The notes: generated by a model not told the origin, from the sequence alone. A DNA stretch of 64,000 nucleotides from Glossina fuscipes (GCF_014805625.2 NW_023998422.1:8719312-8783311), one strand, 5' to 3'. Positions 11,181 to 24,931 are shown, numbered from the stretch's first letter. Numbers and translations: made by a program.

Positions 11181-14100
11181 CACACATCTGATATATCTTT
11201 GAGAAGTTATGGAAAAAATTTCTCAAATATTTCAAAGTCAAAGTGCAGAGAGAGCGGGGAAATCCTTAACATCTGTTAGGTTTTTGTCGATCATATTTGT
11301 ATAATAGACTGACTCGAAGATATTAATTTGTATTTTAGGCTTTCAAAGGCGATACGCAATAAATTATAAGTAAAATTTGAAAAGTTAATCTTCAAGATTT
11401 GTTTCCAAAAGAATCTTACTCAGCACATTTGCGTTTATAAAATGCTTTGTATAACATCTGTCACTTGGAAATTCTTGCTGTCATTATATTTTTGAATCAT
11501 AACAGATGATAAAGTTACATTTTCCCTATGTGTGAGTAAATCATGGATACGCGTCATCTTCATGTGCATGTAAAAAAATGCAAAATATTTCGTTAATTGG
11601 CCGATTGGCCAAAGCATTTCTGCAATAAACATTTAAACGGTCGTAATAACTATGTGCATCACATTTTAAATCGATATACACAGCAATGTGAAATTTATTT
11701 TTTTTTTTTTTTGTATGGCGGGGCGAGTGACGCCCGTTTTTAATGCTGAACTATGATCAGAATTGAGGGAATTAGGGTTTTTTCTTTATTTAGGTTTCGA
11801 TTAGATAAAGGCTAGGTGGGCAACCAGGCATTGCTAAATCGATTCAAAATCTTTTGCTTAACAATAAATATATACTTTATATAGACCCAGCGAACCGAGT
11901 TTTTTAGTTTTCTTAGGTAATGAATCCTTCGCTTTTCAAAGCTCGCGATAGTTAATCTTAAGTTTTCTCTTCTGCGCTTAGTTATATGCAAGCAGTCTAG
12001 CATGGACCATCAACAAAGCTTGCTGTAACGAAATGAATCAAAAAAGAAATCAATTAAACACGCAAGCTTCATTTTCACTTCTCACGTCGTTTACTGTTAG
12101 AAGAAATAATTATACAGAAAGGTTTACATGACTCGCAAAATCTAGTTTTCAATAAAAGACGTACAACTCCTACATAATCCTGTTAAAATCCATTAATGCA
12201 TGCAGCTACTTATCTATCTGCTTTTATAAAGTTTATAGGCCCTGTGATCGGGGCTTCCGAAGCTTATCCGAGTTATCCCCGATAATGAACTCTTTGGTTG
12301 TCGACTTTAAAATGTACGTGAATATGTGCATTGCTGAGCCAAAGTAATCTGCAGCAAGTTTGCCTTTACGCATTTTACAGGTGCTGAGGTACGGGTTCTT
12401 CAGTTAGCGGGTAGTAAATTCTTTTAAGAAATAAAAATTCTCATTAAAGACCTTACTAACCCTACATAATTTTGACCCAAGAATGAAAGCTATTTAAAAG
12501 GTCTCGGATCGGTCCACTTTTTCGACTACTCTTCAAAAATTGCAATTTTTAAAATTTTCCGAAAAAAGCTCTCTGTGTAATAATATTTCGACATTCTGAA
12601 TTGGTATGAAAAATTTAGTTCGACTGGGGCAATTTTTTGAAACCTCCTTTATATAACCTTTCCTATGAAAACTGTATCTGTAAGCGGCAAACAGATGTAA
12701 TATTCAATATTTCATGGTAAAAATTCATAATTGTGCGCTGATAAAGAAATCATCTTAACCGAATTAGCGCCACATCGGCCTTTATTTTGGATATAAAGAT
12801 TCTCGGGAAATGTAAAAATTTGCTGGTCAAAACGGCCTATTTGTTAATGTTTTATGATAAAAATTTGCTTATGCTAGTAATTTGGCATAAAATTTAAATG
12901 GACCAAATTTGAAGTAGATGGGTCTATTCCCTTTCATAAATATGAACCCCTCCAGAAAAAAAAGTTTAATTTTTGATATCCTATGATGAAAATTAGTCTG
13001 CAGCAATAAACTAGGTAAAAAAGATAAAATTGGATCATGTAGATCAATTTTTGGTATCCTAACATATATAAGACCTATTATGGAACGCAAGCCCTTGTAT
13101 GGATGTTTTATAATATTCAATTATGATAAGCATAATTTCTAGTTGTCTATGGCGAAAGTTGAAAATTAGTAAAACCTTTGGAAAGTAAATTCAGTTTGTT
13201 AACTTTGGATTAGTTCATTCGAGGCTTTGGGCATCCTCCAATATGCGGGCTTTCATGAAATATGGGTCTTTGCATGAAAATAATCTGAAAGTTTTGCTGT
13301 CTTATTTCCAAAACTGGGCAAAGCGTGTAGGGTATTCAATGGTCAGCCTTGCTTGGCTATAACGTTCTTGTTCTTATTATTATTGTAATTTATTTAGACC
13401 AAAAGTATAAATTCCAGGCATAACAACTATGACTATCGGCTCTTTTTCCTTTTCTTTTCGATTAGATAAGATGATCAGGAGCTTAGTGGCTTTAATTGTT
13501 TTCATTATAACTTTACTCTTAGGATGAATAGCACGAATGAAATCAAGTCATATTAAATTGATATAAATAGTAGAGGAACGTAGTTAAATTAATATTTCTT
13601 TTGAATTCAAAAAGTATTGATAATGAAAACGAGCCTGGATTGAAGCGGTTCTATTGCCATTAAATTCGAACTAATCTCTCATAGGTAATTATATCCTGAT
13701 CCCTTTACATATTTTATAGGCGCTGAGATTCAAGTTTCTCAGTCATAATAAATTCATGTCATAGATGAAAGTTTACAATGTAACTTTATTAACTCTGCAT
13801 AATCTGTATAAGGTCGGTCGGCTTTCATAAAGTTTATCAGTCTTGTTACTCGAACGCTTAGTTTGACATGGCAAGTAATCAATTTTTTGATTGTGCGCCT
13901 ATGCTATTGCTCTAAAGCTTGCAATTATTTATTGGAGAGATTTCTTTTCTCACACACAGTTCCATCGCATCTGACCACAATTGCATTTCTACTTAAGCTG
14001 AATAGATTTAATATATACACGGATGTCGTAAAGTCGAGGAAGTATTGGTTTAAGGAGGACGTGTGAATAGGGCGACGTTAAGATATACATTACATTCAGC

Positions 14101-14599
14101 AGGTGATCGTTGCTTGCGACAACATTCGAGATTCTTTGTATTCCCACCAAGTTGTAAACAAATCTGTGCATCTGTGTGTGAGAGAATTTTTGTTATTAAC
14201 AAAGCTCATCATTAGCGTAATCATTAGCAGCGATGTAGAGATCGGTTAAGTTATCAATGGAGGTCATTTTTACACTAAGGCAATAGTGAGCATCGCTGTG
14301 GTCTCACTCAGGCGAAGAAGCCGTTTACTATAAGCAGGTAGGCCGACCTCGAAATTTAGAAGGAAACGTATGGGTTGAACATGGGAAACTCTATTATATT
14401 TTTCGCTTTTTTTTTTTAAATATGCTCAGATCTATTAGGAAGATCATCATAGAATGCGCAGCAGATTTTGGTAGAAAATGGGTTCAAACTATTGGTTTCG
14501 CATTAAAGTTTTTTCGTAGCTATTCTAAGGATATTGGGAAGTCAATATGTGTTGCATATCTTAGCTAACACTAACACATAGACATCGATACTAGATAAC
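11181..14599. other. Complex sequence, no gene recognised
   Basis: Low in microsatellites. A short family-R fragment (GATCGGTCCACTTTTTCGAC near 12508) is present. The longest open frames (60-83 codons) are unconvincing. Confidence 0.6.
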
Positions 14600-15450
14600 T
14601 TAAAATTGCAGGCTGTTCAAGTGTGCAAAATGAAGGATGAATGGTGAAGATAACAAAACGTAGAACGTAGAATATGTAATACAGAATGAAGAGTATTAAG
14701 TATAGGGTACCGAAATATATTTTGAATGTATGTAATATAAATATACATTGTATAAAATGTAGAATACAGGCTATGAAATGTACAAGGATATACAAGGAGC
14801 ATAACATTTAATATAGAAAATGGAATATAGAATGTGGAATGAGAGAAATGTATGCAATATAGGATATGGGAATATGGGAAGTATAAACTAATGGATTAGT
14901 CTATATGAAATGTAGAACGTAGAATATAGGACGCATAGTGTAGAATATCGAATCAAAAATATGGAATACGGAATATTAAATATTCAGTATGGAATATAAG
15001 GTCTCGAAGACAGAACAAGGAATGAAAACATCGAACGTAGTATGCAGAGCGAGCAATAAGAGATGTGGTATATGAAATATAGAATACGAAATACAGAATA
15101 TTGAACATAGATATATAGGATATAAAACATGGAAGATGACATGGGAAAACTACGGACTATAAGATATCGGATATAGAATATGAGATGCGAAATGTAGACA
15201 ATAGCAAATGCAATATTCAAAATGGAATACAGAATATAACATATGGAACATAAAGTACAAAAAGTACACCTGAAAGACGCCATACACAAAATGGAATACA
15301 AACCATATAACATGGACCAGGGAATATAAAACATAGAGCATAGAAAGTGACACACAGAATGTATGGCAACGTAGCATAAAGAGGATGTGGAATATCGAAT
15401 AGAGAATATGGAACGTGGAATATAGATACTGTTGAGATGGATAGAATGGA
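14600..15450. repeat. Degenerate short tandem array (GAATATAG-type)
   Basis: About 850 bp of loosely repeating 7-9-base units such as GAATATAG, GAATATGG, GAATGTAG and AACGTAG, with little exact repetition left. The minus-strand translation is a run of SILYSIFHILYS-like residues, which explains the long open frames of 123 and 171 codons there; they are not genes. Confidence 0.85.
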
Positions 15451-18119
15451 CGATGGAATAATAGATAATGCATATAAACTACCATAGTTTCAATAAGCAA
15501 GTTTTTCAAGGCAACACTAGTGGTCCTCCTGTGGAAGAAGGCTCCAAATGTGAAATGAATTTTAAATCGCTGTAAAGGGAAATTTCTCCTAAGGACGCAG
15601 GGACGGACGGTAAGAATGATTTTGAACATTTTACATCCAGGAATTCTCAGATGATTTGCCGCCAATCGAAGCTTGCATCAAACAGCTCCAGAGCTGTCCC
15701 ATTTCAAGCTGATTCATTAAACGGTAAATAATTCATTCATTTCTGCCAAAAAATTTGTCCCAATAATTGATAATTAACTATAATAAAATATTATTAAAAT
15801 TACTCAAATATTTTTTTTCCTAAAGCGTTTCTCTTCACCATTTGACTGCCGTAAACATATTGTCAGAGCTCATGATGTTTAACAATAAGAAGCTTAAGCG
15901 TGGCAGTAAATCTTCTTAGCGCCCATTGCTTATCAAGCTTCTTATCGTAATTTATACACGAAATTCCGGCGGCAACTGACGGTCGGTTAATTGTGATAAA
16001 ATGTGTTTTATAATTAAAGCAGTTTGAGTAATCAGATAGTTTTCCATAATGAATTTGCACACTTCTACGCTTAGCGACCACTGAACGTAAACAAAGCTAA
16101 AGTTCTTGTTTATTATGATGGCAGTTAAACAAAGGACTAAACCTTGCCGACGAACACTTTGTATACATTAAGCTTTTTGTCATAATTTATTCCCAAAATT
16201 TTCCTGGAATAGATGAATGAGTTTTACAAAATATTTTCATACTCACACTCAGTGTAGAAGCAAAACGCGTGTATGTCATAATAGATTTGTCCTCTCATTT
16301 GTAACACACCAGTACGACATAGGCTTTAGAGAGTCAAAATACATTATATTCTTAATTGAAGAAAGTTTTTTTAATTGTTTTAAATTGTTAATTTAATTTT
16401 CGTCTAGCCCCACGACCGTTTATCTGTCCCTCTGTCCGATAGTTAATTTTTTCTTGAAAATCTGATAGTTGCAAAACTTTCGGCAGTAACTCGACATTTC
16501 GCGAATGGCTATATATCACTTATTCGAAAATGATCCACACGTCTGTAATGAGGTAGAATTCGTATCTATTATGAACCCGAAATTTGTTACGGAAAGCATT
16601 TAGAAAAAGGGCTGTGAGAGGCAAAGACTCTAAGCGATATCCTAAGGGCAATTTCGATTAGGATTTCCGATGCTAAACGATTGCTTGATACGCTTACTTT
16701 TGAGAGAATATTTTATAATTACAACGTAAAAATTTTAGGCGATCGCCATCAAACGATGAAAAGAATTTATATCCTTGTGATATGCGGTTAGACGGCACCG
16801 GTTAGCCAAATAAAACCGAATAAAGTTTTCAATCTTGGGGCGAGGATTCTGCCATGTATTCCATATATTTACATAATTTTCTGCAGCCAGTTAAAAGGCC
16901 AATGGAAAATGCCCTCGGTCGGACAACTCTGACATTCGCGCTAAAGTATTTTGTTATTATTAAAACTGTGAATACCGTAATCACCCTCAGGCGTGTATTT
17001 TGCGTGGATGATTTAATTTGACGGTATTATTTAGTAAAATTGAATGTTCATTAGAAAGGAAATTTAGTATATTTGGCTGTCGGTAGTAGCTACTTTTGCT
17101 CCTTTTTTGTTTATGACTTACTTGGATGTGGGAAGAGCTGTTAGTTTAATATTTTTGATTATCATGACTGCAAACTGGAGCACTTATTACGCTTAAGGAG
17201 TAACGTATGGTCTAGTGTTTGTGGGATCGGGTGGGGTATTGGGCGACTGACGAGAAGTAGCAAAACACTTTGTACTTCCAGTCTTCAGATATTTCATATT
17301 TTCTGATCATTCATAGTGTACTCAGGTGCATGGAAAGTGCATGGAAACAAAACTGAGAACTACTCGGGGTACTCCCACATTTTAGCATACCAATCAATTC
17401 AGACTTATTTTCTGCATCCATTACAATCTCCCATGTAATCTGTCCTGAACCTGTGAGCAGTTACTTGAAGATATTTGCTTGAGATTTTGTAAACTCTCAA
17501 ATAGATTGGATTAGACGGCTTTATTGGCTGTTAATACTACTTATACATAAAGTCGATTTTTGCAAAAGTCATTATGTAAAAAAAAGATTATCATTTCTTC
17601 TTTGGGGACTTACATAGCTGAGCAGCTTAGAAGCCCACATTCTGTTCAATATTTCTTGGAAGAAATGCCGAAGAAAATATTTCGAGTTTGGATGGGATGC
17701 GACTACTATTCGAACCGACCTTTTACAAAACACAAGTCTTTTTATGGCTAAAACTGTTTCATTGTGAAAGCTGGACTAAAATATTAATTTGGGCTAACAT
17801 TGGGCTACCTTGACCTATTTCTTGGATGTCTTTCTATGTAAAAGTTCCTATGGAGAGTAGGCCTTAATAAGGCAATAGTAGTAAGAAGTAATTTAGGATA
17901 AAATGGACTAAACTTGGATTAAGAAAACCTTTTTAAGGACCTTAAAGGTAGGCCTCTATAATGATAACACTAACGATGAGCAAAGAAGAGATTTTTAGAA
18001 AAAAGAATATACTGCAATAAACTTGCCATCACTACGGCTCACCACCATTTTGACTTCTTTTCCTAGAAGACTTTCAATTAGTCATTTTTATGCTACGAAG
18101 TTCCTAAAATTTTTAATTT
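15451..18119. other. Complex sequence, no gene recognised
   Basis: A mini-me-like scrap (GACCGTTTATCTGTCCCTCT near 16410) is the only element I can name. No coding signal. Confidence 0.55.
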
Positions 18120-18219
18120 NNNNNNNNNNNNNNNNNNNNNNNNNNNNNNNNNNNNNNNNNNNNNNNNNNNNNNNNNNNNNNNNNNNNNNNNNNNNNNNNN
18201 NNNNNNNNNNNNNNNNNNN
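18120..18219. other. Assembly gap, 100 N
   Basis: Exactly 100 N, the usual placeholder for unknown size. The 13 bases before it (AAATTTTTAATTT) are identical to the 13 bases after it, so the two contig ends may overlap and the true gap may be absent. Confidence 0.98.
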
Positions 18220-18618
18220 AAATTTTTAATTTATCTGAAATTTTCTATTTTGGATTGTAGTTAGCATCAGCATAGGACGTTTAATGGCCGTCGTGCCCTG
18301 CTATAATGCTTTAACCTGAGCTGTATACTGTCGCATAAGAAGATCTAGGTAGGGGTTACGGGATGCCATATAAACTATTAGTTTTGAACTATAAAGATGT
18401 CCATTACAAGGTAATGAAGCAAAACCGACATGTTACCAATTGGCGAAATAAATTTCGATATATCATATCAGCCAGTCATGTTCTTGCCATAATCAAAGCT
18501 CAAAGTTCATGACCCGAATTTGATATTAAGACATGCTAATTGCCTTCCTTGCTGACCAATTGGCTATAGGAAAATTTCTAGATAGAGGTAAAGCATATGA
18601 ATCCTATCTCTTTCATAT
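18220..18618. other. No gene recognised
   Basis: Complex sequence after the gap; nothing supported. Confidence 0.5.
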
Positions 18619-19001
18619 TTGGTAGCAGTTGTTTCATTACTTTCTTTTCTTTTTTTTTTTGAAAGTAAGAGGATCGTGAAAATTGAATGGAAAGATTTTT
18701 TTAGATTAGTTGTAATAAAAAGATTGAAAACCTCTGCCCCGTTGCTCTTAAGTAAAATCCTCACTTCATTCATACCGGCGAACATATATGCATTACCTTT
18801 CTTTTTTACTTCTTTTTTTTATTTTTTTCTACAATTCCTTTGTTCCATAAATAAAACATTCATTTCTTTTATTTCACATATTTTCTATATGTGTGTAGAA
18901 GTAAGCGTAAGTAAGTAAGTAAGAGGAGAGAGTATGGGTATTGAAGGGCTTGTTTCCAGAGTCTAGATGTGCACGATTGTGTATGTATGTGTGTGTCTGT
19001 A

Positions 19002-19049
<48 letters not shown>

Positions 19050-19769
19050 CGCGTTCTCATCTTCAGAATGAAGAATTTTAACACTGGCATTTTTCATGGC
19101 ATGTTTGGCCATGTCATGGAGAGGAGTTTTTTTGGCTACCCGAAAAAACCAAAGTAAAAAATGAATATATATATATATATATATATGGCATAGTAAGCAG
19201 CAGCAATGTACTTCAAATACTTACAAATAATATTGTATAATACTTAGGATATATATGGCAATAAGGGTATACGCGGGAAGGGGATGAATTGGCTGATGGT
19301 GGGGCGGCGGGAGAGTGGGAGTGGGAGTTGGAGGTAAGCATGTGCGAAGCATGTACACGAATGAATGTCTGTTAGAATGAAGAAAAAGTGATTTTAATTT
19401 TTCTTCGTTTTTAGCTTTATTCCTGTCAATAGCAGGGCATCGAAATAAAGGAGATGGGGATGCAATGAGAACAATTGTTTAATTCACATATTTTCTAAAA
19501 CGAGACATTCATACATTTATACGAAAATGTACATACGTACATTCTCATACATATTTATAAAGGAATTTCGTACAAAATTTTCATTATTATCCTCGCTACC
19601 ATCGTCATCGTCATCGTCATCATCATAATCATTATCATTATCATTATCATTATAAACATTATCAGTGTTTGTGTGACACATGGACTCCGGGTGACTTTAA
19701 ACTATTTGTGTCCAAGTTAAGAGCAAAGTGTTTTGATCTTTTCTATATGTAAATCCTTAACACTGCAAT

Positions 19770-19803
<34 letters not shown>

Positions 19804-21131
19804 ACGACAACAATAACAACAACAGAAATCCACTACTATTTGAATACTCCTAGAGATTTACACACAAATGCTACTTAATGCGACTTTTGTTCTTCTGCTT
19901 CTTTTTTTTTTTTTTTGTTTTTTAATTTCTCTGAATAACTTTTTGATAAAGTTCATAAAACAAGGTTAACACCTCACTTCGTTCGTCGTTTTGTATTTTT
20001 TTCTTCCGTTTTTGGGGATTTTTTTTTTTTTTTTTTTTGCTGTCATTTGACAGCAAGAATAACGATAGGAACAATAAATAAAGTAAGACATAAAAAAACG
20101 TTTCGTTTGTTTAAATTTTTAATGACTGTAAAGCAGAGATTTATCATAAAAGCCTCCTAAAAATAACATACACTTCATGTGAAACGTCACTTGTGTGGCA
20201 CTTAACATAAACATAACAACAGCAATAACAAGAATAAAAACAACAGCATTAACAAAATAGTACAAACGCATATATACACACATATATACACACAGACGCA
20301 CATACACGGAGAAACAGAACCAAATGTAAACAGATTTAACTGTTGTTGTTGTAAAGGTAAGCATAAAATGCTTTAAAGGCATTTCGTTAAACTCTTTCAA
20401 TCCTACGACAACAGTTTTATGGGAATATTTTTTATTATATGACTCGCAGGCAGACAAAGAAAGTAAGCTTGCTTAAATCGTCATTATCATCACTATCATC
20501 ATCAAGTTAATAATAATAATAATAATAATAATTTTTAGCTATCTTCAAGTTTCGTCACCTTAGTATATATGCATGTATACATACACACAAACATATATAT
20601 ATATATATATATATAAGCATAGTTTTATATCTTTCCTCATTTTTGCTATTTATTATTATTAATTGATCCTTAAGTTTTCACTTTTAGTGCCTTTTATGTA
20701 TGTATGCGTATTTGTGTCCTGGTGTGTGTTTTTGTGCGGATAGCACTTGAAATATGTTTTCAGTGTTTTCATCAAGTTCAGTAGTGAATGAAGGAAAAAA
20801 GTCAAGAGCATATAGAGCAGTAGAGTAACACCAGCTACGAGCACAAGCATCAGCACCAGCACCAGCAGTCGCAGCAAAGCAGCGACATTAGTGGCGAGAG
20901 TCTCAACACAATTTTTCATTTTTTCACTTCTTCTTTTTCTTCTTTTAACGCAACGTCTAATTATGAATTATGTCAATAGGCTTTTGCCTATTGAAACCGT
21001 CACACATATACAGTCGTACGCATTTATATATAACGGTGTAATTTCCTTCATTTTTTTTTTTGTATTTTTTCCTCTCTTCTATATAACAATAAAGTACTTA
21101 AACTCAAAGGATTTCCACTTTTTTATATTTT

Positions 21132-21164
<33 letters not shown>

Positions 21165-21310
21165 TCGCATAAGGACATCAGCTGCTACTCATTTCTGTTT
21201 CGTACTTCAACTTAGAAATGGGGTTAGAAGAGAAAAGAAATTTTTCATTAATTTAAGGAAACAAATTTTTTTTTTATTTTTTATTTTTTTTTTTTTTCAT
21301 TTAAAATGCA
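18619..21310. repeat. Simple-repeat island 3
   Basis: It holds poly-T tracts, (GTAA)n at 18905-18923, (GT)n at 19008-19046, (TA)n at 19167-19187, ATC/TCG repeats at 19590-19660, (CAA)n at 19768-19825, (TAA)n at 20512-20534, (TA)n at 20594-20616, AGC/ACC repeats at 20843-20870 and a 29-T run at 21133-21161. Apparent ORFs follow these tracts. Confidence 0.9.
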
Positions 21311-22200
21311 TTTTAATCGAACGTACATATTAAGTAAATGTATAATTTGACATACGACTGACAACTGACTGAAGTGGTTGCAATATTGAAATTGAAAACG
21401 GCAGCAGATATCATTCATTGCTCGTCGTTCTCAACGAATAAAAAGATGTCAATTTAAAGGTTCATTAAATTATTTTATTAAATACAAAAGTTCATGCAAA
21501 AGATAAGTTTATCATCAGTAAAAAAAAGTTTTTTCATAACCTTAAGCTCGAGTTGTCGTAGGTACGTTACTTAAATTCAATTATGGGAAAACTTTGAAAA
21601 GTTTGAAAAACCAAAACCCTATCTAAGAAAACGTCCGATGATTGATAGTGATGGCCTCTAAGCAAACTATGATAATTTGCTCACTTTCAGCGCACAAACA
21701 TAATGACCTTGTGGACATAAAAACAGTCTATAGTTTGCAAACCGTTCATATGTTGGTTAAGGGGTTAACAGATTTAACCATACCGCTGGAGGCAAGTTAG
21801 GAGTTGCGTTATTCTAAGCAAAAGACCTTTTACTGGCTTTTGAAAAATCTCGTTGCTATTTTGCTTGTGTGGCTATATCGAGCTGCGTCTCTTCTTCGAG
21901 TGAAAGTTGTTTGGCAGCACTTCTCACTTTGCGTGATAGTATAAACCATGTTGCTAAAGCATATGTTTTAGAAGCCTTGAATAAGTTGACATCTGTGTGG
22001 AAAAAACACGAGAAACGCGTATGAAACTTTGCTTTCCCTACTAAAACGTCGTTGATTCCATTTATGAAAAACTAGCAAAATAAAGTACAGGTCGGGAAAA
22101 CTATTACATATGTGGCATGTAAATACGTAACCTGCAGATAAATAATGACAAATATATTATTCGAAGTATTGACCATGGTTAGCTGTATGATAATTTGTGG
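21311..22200. other. No gene recognised
   Basis: Complex sequence with no readable domain or known repeat. Confidence 0.5.
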
Positions 22201-22264
22201 GTGTAAGGCCCTTAAAAATCCTCCTCTTCGGCCGAGAACCGTTCACCGAGTCTTTTCTTTCACA

Positions 22265-22460
22265 CTTTCCAAGTTATTTTTTATTAGTTTTTATTATTAA
22301 TTTAGCCAGAGAAACGCATTCTAGGGCTGGAGTGTTAAAGCATTAGCGTCTAAGGCTATCGGCTTTAGCTAGCGGAAACTCCGCTGCACTTTGGATTTGA
22401 ACCTTCAACCATTGTGTTGTTAATCGAGATCATTTTCCTACTCGGTCACTCAACCGGATA
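22265..22460 (-). mobile_element. tRNA-derived SINE-like copy (RNA polymerase III boxes)
   Basis: On the minus strand an A-box-like TGACCGAGTAGG (22437-22448) is followed by an exact B box GGTTCAAATCC (22393-22403), as in Ser/Leu-type tRNA heads (compare 'GTGGCCGAGTGG'). The body then reads GATAGCCTTAGACGCTAATG and runs into AT-rich sequence. No full cloverleaf with a paired acceptor stem is evident, so I favour a SINE or tRNA pseudogene over a working tRNA. Confidence 0.5.
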
Positions 22461-22614
22461 AATTTAAAAAAAAGTTGCAATTGTAAAAAGTATCGCTCTT
22501 AACGATAGACCCTGTGTAGGCATAACATGTAGTCCAACACTACATGAGGCACAAGAGTGTGCTAAACTTGTGCTCATGTCTGCTATGCCTCGAAGGATTT
22601 CAGTTAAATCGGTC

Positions 22615-22800
22615 TTTTATTATACCAATCGATTCTAAGTTTGTCTGTCCGTTAGTCCTTCCATATTGTTTTCTTGTGTTCTTGAACTGTAGTTCAAGCC
22701 TTGTTAAAAATGGTTTGGATTGAACCAATTTTTCGATGGCCTGTGTGTATGGTGCTTAATGGTAAGTCGTGGCCAACAGTAGTGTTTTTACTTGTTTAGT
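22615..22800 (+). mobile_element. Dispersed repeat family R, copy 2
   Basis: It begins with TTTGTCTGTCCGTTAGTCC, continues with GAACCAATTTTTCGATGGCC and ends CAGTAGTGTTTTTACTTGTT, in the same order as the other copies. Confidence 0.65.
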
Positions 22801-23267
22801 GAAATAAATTTCTGCCTAATGTTCGATAATTCACGATCTTGAAAACTTTTTTTTATGGATGCGGAATTTTGCACAATTAAGTACACAAGTTACAAATCTT
22901 ACTCACCTGTTTCCGCATACTACTAGAAACAACTTGCACGTTTTTTTGTATTTACGTGACTTGAAGTGATGGAAATGTAAAGTGCCGTACAAAGCGATTA
23001 TAACGTTTCTACTCCTTTTAATATGGAAGCTTCAGTTAATTAAGATTTGCTGAAAAAGTTTTACCCTGTCCTTGGACCATGTTTATCATCATTATCATCC
23101 TGGACATCTCGACATATGGTTAATTCTGAGAAATTGCTTGAAATGCTTTCCATTGTACGAAAATGAAGAACTGTTTGTGAGATCAGTCAGAAGAACTCTC
23201 GAAGGGTATTTGAGGTGTTACGCGCTTCTGCACTTAATTCGAAGCAAAAGAATCAATTTCTAGTTTG

Positions 23268-23516
23268 ATTTAAGTATGTCTGTTCGCCTGTTCGTATCTT
23301 CGTCTTGTTTTCTTGCGTTCCACAAGCGACGAAAACTGTCGAGTGTTTTGGCTCAAGGGCGGACGCTATTGAAAATGGAACGGATTAGGCCAATCTTTCG
23401 ATCACTTCTCACATAACACCTTCGTTTCAAAAGTAGTTGAGTATGAATAAGTGTAGGGCGGTTTAGGATAATTGATAGCGGGCCGTGACTCACTGTAGTG
23501 CTTTTACTTGTTTTCA
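23268..23516 (+). mobile_element. Dispersed repeat family R, copy 3
   Basis: TCTGTTCGCCTGTTCG, TTGTTTTCTTGCGTTCCAC (shared almost exactly with copy 2), ACTTCTCACATAACACC and the terminal GTGACTCACTGTAGTGCTTT then TACTTGTTTT. It lies about 500 bp after copy 2, in the same orientation. Confidence 0.65.
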
Positions 23517-24285
23517 CACTAGCTTGGTACGGATAATATCTTTTAATTTTTGAATATATAAACTTTTCAAGTTTAGGATAAACATCCGATAAAACAATGG
23601 AATATTTAGTAATTTTCGTTTATCTTTTTGAACTTGCGATTCATTTAAATTCACTTCAAAGTGAATCAATTGAAACCAGAAAAATACAAGTAGAAAAGTT
23701 ATTCTCGGTTGTGGTCGAATCTTCTATGTCCCATACATTTACCTTAACAAGAAGGTTTCGTTTGCTTATTGCCAATGTTTTGACAAAATGATTTTACCCG
23801 CATTTTTGCTTGTTGGTGCATATAAAAAGTTATATATATATATATATACATATATATATGTATCTATGTTCAAAGGAAATAAAACATTTTAGAAGAACCG
23901 GACTGACTATTAAATACCATGCAGTACTTTGTCTAATATGAGGTTGCACTTATCTTTGCCATACAATATGGAAAATTGTATTGTTGCACAATTTGTCCAT
24001 ACCGTCTTTCCTTTCCTAATAGCTGGCAGATACATGGGAAGAACATCCAAGAATTGTTTGACCGTCTTGTGAAAATTTTCATCACAAGTTAAGAATTACT
24101 TCCTACTGCCACATACAGGTTTCCCCTTTTATAAGAAAGTTTACATGGCAGCGGGTTCAAAAATGTTACCATTCTATTCAGGTTTCCAAATTTATTTGGC
24201 ACACCAATAGAAAACCATTCCTCGCAAATAGAACAACTTTTTGAAAATAAGGCTTTATATATAGTAAGTGTGGTTGCAAAAAGTC
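23517..24285. other. No gene recognised
   Basis: Contains (TA)n near 23830-23862; otherwise complex sequence. Confidence 0.5.
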
Positions 24286-24500
24286 TCTGTACTCTGAAAC
24301 CATTTCCAGTAGCGCTTGCGCTTACGTCAAAATATCTCAGTGTACCAAATTTCATCGCAATATCCTAAACCTAGCGATCTATTAACTGAACACAAAAATA
24401 TATGGAGAAACATTCATTAGACAGACGGAGAGGCGGATACATTTAAGGAAAAAAACGTAGGCTGTTATTAGACAGACAGACGGATAGGCAGGCAGGCAGA
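24286..24500 (-). mobile_element. Dispersed repeat family R, copy on minus strand (partial)
   Basis: TCAAAATATCTCAGTGTACC followed by AATTTCATCGCAATATCC and then GACAGACGGAGAGGCGG is the reverse of the family-R order. The conserved outer end is missing. A GACAGACAGACGG/GGCAGGCAGGCAG tract follows at 24471-24502. Confidence 0.45.
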
Positions 24501-24563
24501 TAGAAATGTTTATTGAAAAAAATGATCTAAAAAATTATTTTGATCTGAATGACATTTTCTATT

Positions 24564-24931
24564 TTATTTATTTATTTATTTATTTATTCCACTTATACAA
24601 GAAACTCAACTAAAAATTTTGACAGTCGTGTTCAATTGAGTTTTAAAGTATATCTTAAATTAACTAGTACTAAAACTTAGTGTAAGTACAATAAGACAAA
24701 TAGGAAGGAAAAAAAAAAAAGAAAAAAAAAGGCATGTACGCAACTAGCATACGACATACGTAAATTACGCGCATTAAGCAATGTTGCTTTAATGGACTTT
24801 AAAGAGTCCGATAATGAGAATAAGTGATAGATATCATTTAGGTTCTTGCAAACAACTCTGAGCGGGTTAAACAGCTCATAATTATATTTACATTGACTAA
24901 GCTTAACCAAGGACATGAAAAGAAGGCGCAC
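24564..24931 (-). mobile_element. Possible 3' end of a LINE on the minus strand
   Basis: On the minus strand an 84-codon open frame (24931 to 24677) ends in a Phe/Leu run. It is followed by an AT-rich trailer and an (AATA)n tail (24564-24588 on the + strand as ATTT units), a tail type common in non-LTR elements. The frame FMSLVKLSQ...LNDIYHLFSL is not one I can assign with certainty. Confidence 0.35.

Noticed and set aside
15150..15665. 171-codon minus-strand open frame (and a 123-codon neighbour)
   Set aside because: Most of it translates the GAATATAG-type tandem array into repetitive SILYSIFHILYS wording; the frame stays open because the repeat lacks stop codons, not through coding selection.
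18023..18229. 68-codon frame spanning the 100-N gap
   Set aside because: Half of it is unknown bases; no coding evidence on either side.
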